The position numbers were made by a program, and so were the translations under genes. The notes beneath the pieces were generated by a model. The model did no database searches and had not been told where the DNA came from. It worked only from the letters and a program-made list of their open reading frames with translations. Positions 44,383 through 56,700 of a stretch of DNA of 64,000 bases are shown here, piece after piece. This DNA is from Vicugna pacos (lineage: Eukaryota; Chordata; Mammalia; Artiodactyla; Camelidae). The DNA is taken from assembly GCF_048564905.1 (NCBI RefSeq), contig NC_133009.1:3861001-3925000 (forward strand), in the 5' to 3' direction. Each line of letters begins with the position of its first letter. Within the stretch, counting starts at the first letter, position 1.

Positions 44383-45016
44383 GGAAGAAGTGAAGAGAAG
44401 AAGAAAGGAACAAAGGAATTACAAAATTCAGAAAATAATTAACAAAATAACACTAGTAAGTTCATACCTATCAATAATTACTTTAAATGTAAATTGACTA
44501 AATTCTCTAATCAAAAGACATAGAGTGACTGAATGGATTAAAAAAAAAACACACACACACACAAGCTCCAACTCTATGCTGCCTACAAGAGACACATGTC
44601 AGCTTTAAGGGCACACCCACACTGAAAGCGAAGGGCCCGAAAAGGTATCACCTGCAAATGGAAACCAAAAGAAAGTGGAGGTAGCTGTATTTGTATTGCA
44701 CAAAATATATTTTTAGTTAAAGACTGTAAAAAAAGACAAAGATGGTCATTATATAATGATAAAGAAGCCAACCCAACAAGAAAGTGTAACATTTGCAAAT
44801 ATTTATGTCCACAACAAAGGAGCACCTAAATATATAAAGCAAATATTAACAGACCTGAAGGGAGAAATAGACAGCAATATAATAATGGTAGGGGACTTCA
44901 ATATCCCTCTTTCAGGCGTGGATATATCATCCAGACAGAAAATCAATAAAGAGACATTGAACTTAAATGACATGTTAGACCTGACTCAGCAGCACTTTAC
45001 AGAATATTCCACGTAA
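44383..45016 (+). repeat. L1 ORF2 endonuclease segment in inverted orientation
   Basis: On the plus strand it codes L1 endonuclease-like sequence IKQILTDLKGEID and SNIIMVGDFNIPLS. The flanking L1 sequence is on the minus strand. The stretch caacacacacacacacaag near 44550 is a small CA repeat within it. Confidence 0.7.
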
Positions 45017-45049
45017 CAACAGCAGAACGCACTAAAGCAGGACTTATCT

Positions 45050-46316
45050 ATTCTGATGTTGGACTACTCTAAAGAATTTTTCAGTTCAGTTATTGTACTC
45101 TTCAGCTTTGTGATTTATGTTCTGTTGTTTGTTATATTTTCTATCTTTGTTGAAATTCTCACTTTGCTTGTATATTGTTCTTCTGATCTCAGTGAGCATC
45201 CTTATGAACATTATTTTGAACTCTTTTCTGGGTAAATCACTTATCTCCACTTCATTAAGGTCTGTTTCTGGAGTTTTATCTTATCCTTTTGTTTGTAACA
45301 TATTTCAGTTTTGTTTTGCTTTGTTTTTCATTTTCCTTTATTCTCTCTGTTGGTGTCTGTGCATTAGATGAAACAGCTACCTCTTCTAGTTTTTGACAGA
45401 GTGGTGTTATGTAGATGAATCTTACTGTTTAGCCCAGCCCTAGCTCTTGGTTGTCTCTCAAACCTTCTTGATTGCCCAGTCTACCTCTTTGTGCTTAGTG
45501 GCTCCAAGTAGTTGCAGATGTACCAAGATCCTTCAGTGTCCCAAAGGGAAAGATCTCAGTCAATACGTAAGTGCTAACCCTCAGGAAGCAGCTGTTAAAG
45601 TATGCATGTAGACCTCTTTCAGGGAAAGCCTGGTAGCTGGGCATTTGTCTGCTCCTCCTGCACTGAGCCCCACAGAGATTACTGGTTAAGAACTGTTTCC
45701 TTATTTGCTTCAGTCTTGTAGGCACATGAACACAAGCCCTGTTTTCTACCACAGCCAGGTGATAAAGGGCACCTGGGTGACGGCCACAAAAAGCCAGAGT
45801 GCCAGACGTGTACAAATTTGTTCCAGGGGGACTCTGGCCATCAGGAGCAGGTCAGAGGGAGAACATAGAGATGATACCATCCAATCTCCCTGGTTTCCAG
45901 GGAAGACTACAGTCTGTCTGTAGGTGTCTGCTAAATTAGAAGCCTGACACTGGGGAAGGACTATTTAAAGGCTTCTTTTAGAGAAAAACTAGAAGATGGC
46001 CATTTCTGTCTGCTCCCTGAGCCCAGGGGAGTGGGGTGGAGATAACTCATTAAGAAGTGTTTTTTTGTTTTGTTTTGTTTGTTTTTGCCAGTCCTGTGGA
46101 AACGGGCACTATAAATACGCTGGTCACCAGGTGATCAAGGGGTACCTGCCAGATGTGTACACAAGTGCTTTCCAGGGTTGATGCCAACAACCTGGCTACA
46201 TCTTTTAAGATATGCAAATAAGCCTCTTTCAGGGAAAGATGGGGAAATGGATGTTTTGGTGCGTCCATGGGAAGAGGTGAGTTCAGCAGCCTCCTAGTTC
46301 ACCATCTTGGACCAGA
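45050..46316 (-). repeat. L1 5' UTR-like region with internal imperfect repeats
   Basis: This sequence lies between the endonuclease segment and the L1-like 5' start. It has two imperfect copies of a unit containing cctctttcagggaaag (near 45610 and 46222) and of caggtgat(a/c)aagggcacct (45757) against caggtgatcaaggggtacct (46127). Tandem units are common in L1 5' UTRs, which is why I assign it there; the homology itself was not recognised outright. Confidence 0.4.
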
Positions 46317-46654
46317 ATCCCTGAGATGAACATTTAAATCAGTAGACTAAATAAAGCATATTGAGCTGCCTAATGCAGGTGAGTCTTACCCAATCAGTTA
46401 AAGGCCTAAATAGAAGAAAAGGCTGACCATTCCCTAAATAAGAGAGAATTCCTCCTGTCTGACTACCCTCAAACTGGGACACTGGCTTTTTTCTTGCCTT
46501 TAGACTCAAATCAAGTCAGCTTTTCCTATGGTTGAAGCCTACTGGCCTTCAGACGTAATCTACACTATTGGCTCTCCTGGGTCTCCATCTTGCCAACTCA
46601 CCTTGCAGATCTTGGGGCTTGTCAGCCTCTGTAATTGTGTGTGCCAATTCTTTA

Positions 46655-46775
46655 TAATATATCTCTGTCTGTCTCTGTCTCTCTTTCTGACTACTTCTGT
46701 CTTTCTCTGTATGTATGTGTGTCTCTCTCTGTGTCTTTGTGTCTCTCTGTCTCTCTGTCTCTTTCTCTGTAGAGA
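46655..46775. repeat. TCTG/TCTC microsatellite
   Basis: About 120 bases of TCTG, TCTC and TGTG units, lying within the 3' part of the split LTR just before its end. Confidence 0.85.
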
Positions 46776-46805
46776 ACCTTGATAATACAGACACGGACTA
46801 GCCCT

Positions 46806-49800
46806 CCTCAGTGTGAGAGGGCACTACACATGGATGGGAACACTAGGAGGCAAGGATCACTTGGGGCCATCCTGGAGGCTGGCTAGGACATGCCTCAATT
46901 TGGTTTTGTCTGGTGTTTCTTCATTATATTAGAGTCAGATTATGCATTTTTGGCAGGAACACCACAGAAGGGATGTTATGTCCTTTTCAGTGCATTATAT
47001 CAGGATATATATATTATCTACTTGTCCCGTTACTGATGGTGTTAATTTTGATCAGTTAGTTAAGGTGGTGTCTGCTCAGTTGCTGGAGTGTTAAGTTAAT
47101 ACTTTACTTTTGTAACTAATAAGCAATTTGTGAGGATATTGTTAAAAACTATGTAAACATCTCATTTTTCATTAAGTTTTTACCCACTAACTTCATTATT
47201 TAGTATTTTTACAATTTTTGCCTGAATCAGTTGTTCCCTTGATGGATGCCAAATTATATTTTTTCCTCATTCAATCATTACTTCTATGTTCATTAATTGG
47301 CATTCTACTACAAAAAAAAAAAGCTTTCCCTTCTCTTCCATTTATTTATTCATTGATTTATCTATGTCACCATTGATTCAATATCTATATCAATATAGAC
47401 TTCATTTATTTAATGGGTCAAAATCTATTATGATCATTATTTTGATTGCCCTTGATTTGGCCAGTGGGAGCCCTCAGTGTAGCTCCTGTGTCATTTCAAT
47501 CAGTTCCCCTCATTATTTGAATATTTCCTTTCTGGAAAAACAAACTATCCCAGGCTCCCCTTGTGTATTTCCAGATGCAGCACTGGAACTTGCCATTTCT
47601 CCAAAGATTTTTGGTTCCTTTTAGCAGAGATTGGTATTTCAAAACCAAGACACAGATGCTGACTGTGTTCATTGCCTTTGGAGTATCATTGCTTATGGAC
47701 TCTTTGAGAAAGCAAAGCGAGGAAATATATGTGTATATATATGTGTGTGTATATATATAATATATATTTACATATATATGTGTGTGTGTATATATATATC
47801 TATATCTAAGTCATGAACTCATATCAGTTCTTCAAATTCCAGTCCAATATCATAGATGTTATTTTAACCTTCCTTTTTTTCTATATTTGTAACTCCCTTC
47901 TCCAACAGTCAGATACCTAGTTCCCATTATCCACAATATATAAACTTTTTTGTTCAGTCCTAGAATACATAGAAAGAAGTTTTGGAACTGCCAATCCTAT
48001 ACCATGGTGGAAAGCAAATTTACTAGTTAAAAAGTTTTGGTTTGTTTTTAGCCTGAGAGCATAAAAAATAACATTGTTCTGTTCAAAAGTTGCTTAGATT
48101 AATTACCTCTACATCCCCCACAGCGTGGTTATGTTATACCGCTAGATTCATTTGTTTTTCTTTATATTCCATTTTAGTTTTTTCCACAGCCTTTTTTACT
48201 TTATAGGTTTTCCATAGGTACATATTGACATAGTTCCAAATATCAGAACTAGATAAAAAGATATGACCAGAGAAATGTTCCTTTTGCCCACCATTTCTAC
48301 TCCCATCCTCTTCCTTTCCACCCCATTTCCACCCACTTTTTCTAGGTACCCAATTTCAGTAGTTTCTAGCCTATCTATCTTCTTTAATTTTGCCCAAATG
48401 AACCGACCCATGTGTGCCTTTTTATTTTTCTTTATTTATTACATAAAAAGAAATAATGCTGTAGACACTTTTCCCCCCATTTAACAGGTATGCTGGAATT
48501 CCTGCTCAGTTCAGTGATATTTCTCATTCTTTTATAGCTTATAGGACCTCATTATGTTGATATACCATAGTCTATTCAACAGTTTTCTTATATATGGGCA
48601 TTTAGATTGTATTTAATGTTTTTCAATTCTGTGTAGTGCTGTAAAGAATAACTTTGTGCATATTTATTTTTCTATTGTTGGAAGTGTATCTTCAGTGCAA
48701 ATTCCTTGAAGTGGGTTCTTTGTTCTGAAAGTAAACATGTGTTCAGTTTTGTTGGATACTGCCAGATCTTCTCAATAAGAGGTGGACTGATTCACGTTTC
48801 TACCTGGAATGTGTGAGAGTGCTCTGCTTCCCCAGAGTCTCATGAACCAAACGTGTTCTCATCATGGTTTTTAATCGTAGCCAATCTCATAGGTGAGAAA
48901 TTTTATATCAGTGTACTATGAATTTGCATTTTTCTGAGTGAGTGTGAACATATCTTGATAGGTTAAATAGCCATTTCAATTTTTCATTCTTTTGTGAATT
49001 CTCTGTTCATGTTTTTGTCCTTTTTTCTATGTTTTGCAGGTATTTTCTCCTGGTTAGTCAATTATCTTTTGACTTTTTTTTAAAGGTTGAACAGGATGAG
49101 CCTGAGGACCCAAGTTTTCAGCAAGAAGCTTCAGGGTGACCTGGATTCACTCAACAGCCCTTGTAGGACATGACGGTTGCCCATCATTAAGAAAGCCAGT
49201 AGCCATGCTCCTCAGCCTGCAAGTCTCCATCCTGCCCATGGAAACAGCACAGGGAACTTTGTGAAACCTCACTGAAATCTAGGCAGGCACGGCGTTGATT
49301 CTTGTTCATTCTTTTGAGGGTTGTTATCATGCCCTAATTCAAGGCTGTGTGATCTTAGGCAATTGCCTTTTCTTCTTCCTCCATCTCATTTGGGGTGGGG
49401 CAGGGGAAAGTTCAGGTGTACACGTTTGGCTTAGTCATGCTTCTTAGCATTATTAGTCCCTGAAAGACCCCTCTCTTGTTTTATTTAATTGATTATTCAG
49501 AATAGGTTAGGACTATGCTGCAGTAACAAACACATCCAAATCTCCAAACCTTAAAACAACAAAAGTTTATTTCTCACTAAAAGTACCTGTCCGATGCACT
49601 TTAGTGGGCTGGGGCCTGGGGGAGCCTCAGCTTCTTGTATTCACTCAGAGATCCAGGGTGATGGAAGTTTCTTCTTAATATGTGCCTTTATGATTATTAG
49701 CAGTACAGGACTAGAGCACTGGACACTGTCCCATGAGAAATTAACTCCTCTGGTCTAAAACTGGTGCACATGAATTCCACCTACAACTCTTCAGACAGAA

Positions 49801-49979
49801 TTAACCCATGACCTTGCCCAACTGAAGGGTTGAGGAGGGCAGGGAAGTGCTATCCTCCCATGTGTTTGAGAGGAAGGGAGAATTGCCTATAGGTGAGCCT
49901 TAGAAGACTCCATGACGTTTGCTTTTATTTCCCTTCTTCTTGCCCAAACCTCTTCCCCTTCTCCATAAACAGTCATTCT
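46806..49979. other. Old repeats, no gene
   Basis: About 46920-47700 carries motifs of an ancient repeat (gccagtgggagccctcag, ttagttaaggtggtgtctgc) whose family I cannot name. 47725-47810 is a TA/TG microsatellite. About 48180-49080 is old L1 on the minus strand (gtagccaatctcataggtga). 49495-49880 is another old repeat with aaaacaacaaaagtttattt. 49087-49310 is unassigned. Confidence 0.5.
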
Positions 49980-50206
49980 TTTTTTTTTTAATTTTTAATT
50001 GAGTTATATTCAGTGTACAGTGTTGTCTCAACTTCCAATGTAGAGCACAATTTTTCAATTATACATGGACATACGTATATTCATTGTCACATTCTTTTTT
50101 GCTGTGAGCTACCAGAAGATCTTGTATATATTTCTCTGTGCTACCCTGTACAATCTTGTTTATCTATTCTACATATGCCTGTCAGTATCCACAAATTTCG
50201 AGCTCC
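49980..50206 (-). mobile_element. Short 5'-truncated L1 3' end with target-site duplication
   Basis: A T-run is followed by gagttatattcagtgtacag, caacttccaatgtagagcac, tctctgtgctaccctgtaca. The duplication ACAGTCATTCT lies at 49969-49979 and 50207-50217. It is the same L1 3' UTR as 37110-37440 in opposite orientation. Confidence 0.85.
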
Positions 50207-50604
50207 ACAGTCATTCTAATGTGTTTAATGTGTATTCTTTTATTTGCATGTGTTCTTTCAAAATATATAGTTTTATTTTATGGGTGTTTGCTTTTAATTT
50301 ACATAGATGCTATTGTCCTATAGACCTAATCCTATTTCTTTTTTTTTTCACTCAACACTATGTTTTTAATATCCATCCATTTTGTTAAATGTGCACTTAC
50401 TCTGTTGCTTCTGACTGCTGCATGCACCATTTTACTTATCTACTCATCGTGGGGTTGGGCACCTAGATTGCCTCCAGCTCCCTGCTATTACAATGCTATC
50501 ATGAATATCTTTATGGCACCTTATATTTGTACCATATGGGATTATAAAAGAATTTCTTTGAGAAATTTACCTAGGAGCAGAATTACTGGGTTATAGAGTA
50601 TGCG

Positions 50605-50695
50605 TATTATTCAATCCACAGTACCTCCATTAAAAAATAAATAAATAAACCTAATTACTTCCTCCAAAAAAATTTTTAAAAAGCAATTTATCATT
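50605..50695 (+). repeat. Truncated camelid Vic-type SINE
   Basis: Only the B-box part and tail remain: ttcaatccacagtacctcca, then AAATA repeats and cctaattacttcctcc. The A-box half is absent. Confidence 0.75.
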
Positions 50696-51449
50696 GAAAA
50701 AAACTAATATATATACATATATATATACCCGCTCTCCACAAACTGATCTATAGATCCAATGTAGTTTTAATCAAAATTTAACAACATTTTTTCTAAGAAT
50801 TTGATCATATAATTCAAAAATATATATGGAAAAGCAAAATGAAAGAAATAAAGTGCCTCTTGGTGATACTTGTTCTACTAGGTGTCAAGACATAAATACT
50901 TAATATTTAGGGCACTATGGTATTCATAAATGCACAGACAAATATACTAGTAAGAAAAAAAAAGAAAGACCTCATATAAAGAAGATAGATATATTCAATA
51001 AGTAAATAGGAGAGTCAGTTACACATAATGAAATAAATTGAATCCCAACCTCACACACACTAAATTTATTCCAAACGGATAAAAGCTTAAATGTGAAAGA
51101 CAAGACATTAAAACATTTAAAAGAAAACATGTGATGGTATTTTTATGACCTTGGGGTGAGGAAATATTTCTTACAATAGACATAAAAAATAAAAGCCCTA
51201 TTCAACTATATTAAAATTTAGAACTTTGTTCATTGAAAGACAGTATTGAGTAAAACCATATAAACCACATAAGATATTTGCAACACACATCATTAATATT
51301 ATTATTCAGAATATGCAAAGAACCCCTACATATCAATCAGAAAAAATTCCCTCCCAAAATGGACAAAAGAACAGATTTCTACTTTCAGTTATATTGTGTC
51401 CTAGGTTAATTAGACAAATCATTCCACTGAAAACAACTCTAATGCTAGA

Positions 51450-51490
51450 ATGTGTGTATGTGTGTGTGTGTGTGTTTGTGTGTGTATGGA
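51450..51490. repeat. TG microsatellite
   Basis: A TG-rich run beginning gtgtgtatgtgtgtgtgtgt, followed by short TA/TC-rich sequence. Confidence 0.85.
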
Positions 51491-52149
51491 TATGGATCTA
51501 TCTCTCTAGATATCTATATAAGTATATGTGATCAGAATATATAAGTAGAATTATCAGGGAAAAATAAAAGAGAAAGAGGGAAGCCAGTTGGGCATTTTGG
51601 AGGATGTGGGAGAATTTAAGCTTTGATTCTGAAAGACTTTTGGGCCACTGAGGACAGAAATCAAGACTCACTAGGATGGCTAGGATAACAAAATCACATA
51701 GTACAAAGTGTTTTAAGATTATGGTGTAATTGAAACCCTCTTACATTGCTAATGGAAAGGTAAAATTGTGCAGATTCTTTGGAAAACAGTCTGAAAGTTT
51801 CTCAAATGATTAAACCCAGCAGTTTTACTCCTTGGTGTATACCCTAGAGAATGAAAACATTTGCCCGTACTAAAACTTGTACACAAATGTATAGCAGCTT
51901 TATTCTTAATAGCCAAAAGGTGGAAATAACCCAAATGTCAATCGAGTTATGAATGGATAAACAATCCATGCAATGGAATATTATTCTGCCATAAAATAAA
52001 TGACTTACTGATACATTTACAGGTTGGATGAACCTTGTAAACATGCTAAGTCAAAGAAGCTAGTCACAAAATTCCATACATTGTATGATTCCATTCATAT
52101 GAAAATCCACAAAAGGGAAATCCGTAGAGACAGTAAGTAGATTAGTGAT

Positions 52150-52201
52150 ATCGCCTCTTGGCCTTTTGGCTAAGATCAAGTGTGTTATCTGTTCTTATCA
52201 G
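52150..52201 (+). pseudogene. U2 snRNA 5' fragment, retrotransposed
   Basis: The 52 bases match U2 snRNA positions 1-52 with four differences, including ggccttttggctaagatcaa and tatctgttcttatcag. The branch-site pairing segment GTAGTA is altered. The rest of U2 is absent. A 15-bp duplication with one mismatch flanks it (AAGTAGATTAGTGAT at 52135-52149 and AAGTAGATTAGTAAT at 52203-52217). It is therefore an inserted copy, not a functional gene. Confidence 0.9.
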
Positions 52202-52439
52202 AAAGTAGATTAGTAATTGCTTATTGGTAGAGAGGAAGATAATGAGGGGATAGGAGGGTGATAGCTGAACAGTACAGGTTTTCTTCTTGGGGTGATGAAA
52301 ATGTTTTAAAATCAACAGTGCTGATGGTTGCATATATTTGTGAACATACTAAAAATCATCAAACTGTACATTTTAATTAGAATAACTATATGGCATGTGA
52401 ATTATTGCTCAAAAAAGCTATTTAAAAAGAAAATCTAAG

Positions 52440-53550
52440 GATACAGAAAACTTGAAAATAAATAATGGAAAAAGATATAAGATACAAATACAGGAAGAGG
52501 AAACATATATAATTATGTCAATTGCTGACAAAATAGAATTTAAGGCAGAAAACCTTAGTAGAGAGAAACAGCATCACTTAATAATGATAAAAGAAGAATC
52601 CACTCAGATGATGTAATGATTTTAAATTTCCCATATAGAATAAAAGAGCCTCAGAGCATTTAAGGCAAGGACAGAACTATAAGAAGAAAAAAGACAAATT
52701 CATAATTCAAATTCAAAATCACAGATAAATTTTAACTTATTTGTCAATAACTGATAAAATAAGTAGACAGAAAATTAGCAAATATATTGAAAATGTGTAC
52801 AATATGTAACATGTTTGATATATATAGAACACTATACCCAACAAATGCAGAATACACCTGTTTTTCAAGTACACAGGGCTAATTTGCATATACTGATAAC
52901 ACACTAGCTAACAAAGCACTTCCCAAAAAAACCTCAAAGCTTGAAATCATGCCGTGTATATTCTCTGACCTCAATAACTTCAAGATAGCAATCAGTAACA
53001 AAAAGATAAATAATTTTAAAAATCTATGTTTGAAAATTAAGACAGGCATTTCTAAATAACACATGCATCAGAGAGATCACAATAGAAATTAATATATATG
53101 TATTTCAAACTGAACCATAAAGGAAATAATCACATTAACATTTGTGGAATTCCAACTAATGCAGGGTTCAGAAGAAAATTCAAAGTCTTTAATGCCAAGG
53201 AAAGTATTAAAAAGAAAAAAAGGTCTGAAAAACACGTATTTCAAGAAATTAGAGGAAAGTTAGAAAAAGAAATTCAAAGAAAGTAGAAAAAGGCAATACT
53301 AAAAATAAGAGTAAAAATCAATCAAGTAGCATGTTTCAGTCGTACATACACATTATGCTGTACACCAGCAACTGACACGTTATAAACTGACTATACTTCA
53401 GGTTTTAAAAAATGAGTGGTACAAATCAAAAACAAATCAATCAAGTAGAAAACAAATAAGAGCAAAGTTAGTTTCTTTAAAAGCTCTAATTAATTAGACA
53501 AATATTTAATGAGCGTGATCAAGAATAAAGAAAAGGGTAAAAATAAAAGT
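52440..53550 (+). repeat. L1/HAL1-type ORF2 remnant
   Basis: A-rich plus-strand sequence with caattgctgacaaaatagaa, ctgacctcaataacttcaag and aaggaaataatcacattaac suggests an old L1 or HAL1 ORF2. Around 53335-53412 it is interrupted by a SINE/L1 tail with tgctgtacaccagcaactga. Confidence 0.55.
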
Positions 53551-53554
53551 AATG

Positions 53555-53750
53555 GTGAATATTGGAAATGTACAAGGAGTCATTACTGCAGATGGATCAA
53601 GAAGTCTTATGGGTGAATTGTACTCCATTACTTATATATGCTGCATCTTCGTCTGTTCATCTACTGATGTGCACTCACGATGCTTCCATATCTCGGCAAT
53701 TATAAAAAATGTTGCTGTTAACAGTGGGGTATATGTATGTTTTTGAATTA
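53555..53750 (-). repeat. L1 ORF2 end fragment
   Basis: It reads as antisense L1: gggtgaattgtactccatta, then ttcgtctgttcatctactga, then gttgctgttaacagtggggt. Confidence 0.6.
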
Positions 53751-56700
53751 ATTCTTATTTTGTGGTTGGCTTTATTCCTTTGATAACTATGTAAGTTTAA
53801 AAAGCTAAGGCTCTAAACAGTCTCAGAAACAATGAACAGTACCTATATGCAAATTTTTTAAATATGTGCATTACATTGAATATATGTATTTACATGCAAT
53901 ATATTGTATATGTGCAGTCAAACTGTAACAATTCTAACTAATAAAACCAAAAAGTGAAAAAAAAGAAAAAGACATGCTAAGTTTGTTGAACAAAGCAACC
54001 CAGAAGTTCCTCACAAAATGCCTCCCAGTCTGTGATTTAGCCAAAGATACTGTCTATGACCATGATCAGTTTTGGAACTTCCAACCTTCTGGTGAAATAT
54101 AAAGGAGATAAATATCAAGTCATGATAAACTATCTCCAATCTCCCTTTCTTCCCACAAAATGATATTCACACTCAGGTCACCCTGAGACCATAGGTTGTG
54201 AGTGGCCTCATTGCTCCAGCATAGAGCAATTGCCATTATACAAATGGGGCTATACATCTGCAAGGTATGGTGTTCAGTGATGACAGGACCTGGGACCTGA
54301 ATTTCCTGGGGTGTTGCCAGGACCAGATATGTGCAGTGGGTGTATGAGCATGGCAGAGATAGCTACAGGAGAAAATCATTCTTCATGAGACTTAATTTTT
54401 CCCAACTTAGTGTTTAAATTCTGTCATGACACTATCCTGTCATGACATTTATATGGAGTTTTAAAACAGCTGCATATTTCTACCATCTAATTAATTAAAC
54501 ATCTCTTGGAATATGGGTCTCTTGAATACAACAAAAAGTAGTATGTGTGGAGAAAAAGAGGAAAATTAAAATCCTAAGGATTTCTTGGTAAAATAAATAT
54601 GGTCAGTTCATTTAAAAAGCAAAAGAGGAACCGTTCCTTTGGGGAATTTCCACACTGGCTTGCTGGTGTGGAAGTTTAGATCCTCAATAGTAAAAGAAGT
54701 TCATTCAGGAGTCACATAAAGGAGAATGTTCTTTCCCTTTTAGAAAGCAAAATTAATGTAGATTCAGACTGAGTAGAAATAGTGTCTAGATCCTGACTAG
54801 GACAATTCCTTCCCCCTCCCCAAATCACTTGATTATTTCAGTGAGCGGCCAGTTTAAATCAAGCACCCCGTACACTAAATTACTTCAGAATACTTCTATC
54901 ACATAATTTCAAACAGTGAATGAACTGTCCACGAGAATGGTCAAACATCAATTTGCAATTCAGAATCTTGAGATCAGGTGGTAGTGCTAGTGGTGATAAT
55001 GGTGTGAGGTGGTCAGGAGGCTCGGGGACAGGGACGGTTACAGGGGCTTTCCAAACCACCTAACTCTTTACAGGTATTTCATCGCCATTTCTGTTTTCAT
55101 TCCTTTGAAGCCAAAGCAGAAGAGACTTTGCTGCCATTTGAATCTACCATCCTGCAAAACTCATGGATTTGCGTGTCATATATTACTACGTTTCACCTAT
55201 TTCAGATCCTGTGTTTCTGGGCTACTGAAGCAAACACTTGACCAATTACAGTTTGGTGGGGGTGCACCTCAATGTTCCTCCTAAGCCCCTGGGAATGGCG
55301 ACTTCTGTCATCTGTGGCACCTGTCTTGCCTCCTGTAGTGGCCTGATTAAAAAGAGAATTGAGGGGACAGTAAGTAGCAGAGGAGGGTGTCCTTTCACAC
55401 TCCTTCCAGACTTCTCCACCATTCTTAATGGTGCCTTTGTTTTCTTACTTGGGTTTATCCAACTTTCCATTTAAACAAAGATCTTTGGTTTCCAGAAGAC
55501 ACAGGATTATCATGGCTCATTGTTTCCTATTTCTGCCTGACACGTGAAGAAGTCACTGGCTGATCTTCCTCACCTAGAGTTCATTTTAAAAAGAACTTTA
55601 GCAAACATTTACCAATGACAGTTAAATTCCAAACTCTTAAAACATAATGTTATTTTTAAAACGTCACTTCCCCTAGTTCACTAAGCAATCAAGTATATTT
55701 CTTAAACTTTTCACTGAAGATTTGAAGACTGAGAAAAGGCAGCACCAAGTTATACAGATTGGTAATAGTTTGTTGAAATATATATACAAGTTTACAAAGA
55801 GCAAAGCATGATTTTGAAAAGGCATTTTTATAAGCCTAAGAGCATTGGATATTCTAACAAGAAGGAAATTTTTATAAGTTGGAATTCAGCTTGTGTATTA
55901 AGAGGAATTTGAATTATTCTAAACACTGGAAATAAGACAGAGTAATCAAGTGAAGTAGTTTTGAATTTCATCAAAATCTATAAGTTCTAAAATTAGTAAT
56001 AATATGACAATTAGTATAACAAACCCAGTGAAAACTTTAATTTGTTCATGAGAAGAATAATAATATATGTAAAAAGTTGATACATTTATTAAAGCAATTT
56101 TAACACATTTGTAAAAGTACACTCACTTGAATTAAGACCAGTACACTCAACTTGAATTAAGAGGATTTGAAAATTAAAATAAAAGCAATGTCTCTTAATT
56201 CAGAGGCAATAAAAGCAATGGCAACAATAAACATAATAAAACTTTAATCTTGTAAACATTTTGAGAGATCCCTCTTTAAACTGCCTAGATCACTGGGTAA
56301 TACAAAACAATCTGAAGTTACTCCATTTTTATATGTATTTGGTAGAAGTAGATAGCTAATATTTGCAAGTATAGCAAGTAGATGAAAAGGTCAAAATTCA
56401 TAAACAGTCTATAACTTGTAATAACAAGACAAGAGAAAGTCAATATACTACAGCACACAGCATAAAAACTCTCACTTTTGATTCCAGTTATTTTGGAGGA
56501 AAGAAACATAAAATATGCAGTGACAGCAGATAGGAAACTTAGACAATCTATCATTGCAGAAAGAAAGTCCATCCATTCTTGCCAGTTAAGATATAATTTT
56601 AGCTGATAGTAGCCATTTCAAGTTCCATTGTAATACATAGCAAATAAAGGAAAATAAAATTTTCCTTCCTTCAGAAATTTTAGAAAACAATTTATGCACC

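Larger units (their letters stand above)
40472..46325 (-). mobile_element. Long L1 inserted into the LTR, itself interrupted
   Basis: The 3' end lies at about 40472-41763 (L1 3' UTR and ORF2 end). The ORF2 body continues at 42766-43010 and about 43853-44380, including reverse transcriptase-like [13 protein letters not shown]. The 5' end lies near 46316, where the minus strand reads GGATTCTGGTCCAAGATGG as many L1 5' ends do. GATGAAC occurs at both outer borders, a possible target-site duplication. It is interrupted by an LTR (41764-42765) and a younger L1 end (43011-43852). Confidence 0.6.
40371..46805 (+). mobile_element. Solo LTR fossil split by a nested L1 block
   Basis: The left piece (40371-about 40470) starts with tgtgatggttaattttaaat and aacttgactgggctatgagg; the right piece (about 46326-46805) ends with ctgtagagaacct and ataatacagaca. 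Both fit one ERVL/MaLR-type LTR whose subfamily I cannot name. No internal viral region is seen. The intervening 5.9 kb is mostly L1. It is an old, diverged element. Confidence 0.6.
50740..52430 (+). repeat. Old L1 ORF2 end and 3' UTR
   Basis: It contains aagaacccctacatatcaat, then gtatagcagctttattctta, ttctgccataaaataaatga, ggggtgatgaaaatgtttta, accat-like tcatcaaactgtacatttta and tatggcatgtgaattattgc. It hosts the U2 fragment at 52150-52201. A TG microsatellite lies at 51450-51490. Confidence 0.78.

Noticed and set aside
44756-45016. Host gene with an endonuclease-like protein
   Set aside because: GDFNIPLS and surrounding residues are L1 ORF2 endonuclease, a LINE remnant.
52150-52201. Functional U2 snRNA gene
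   Set aside because: Only the first 52 of about 188 bases are present, the branch-site pairing segment is altered and it lies in a LINE with target-site duplications.
55009-55474. Overlapping frames on both strands as a possible gene
   Set aside because: No domain or homology recognised, and frames on both strands of similar length suggest chance.
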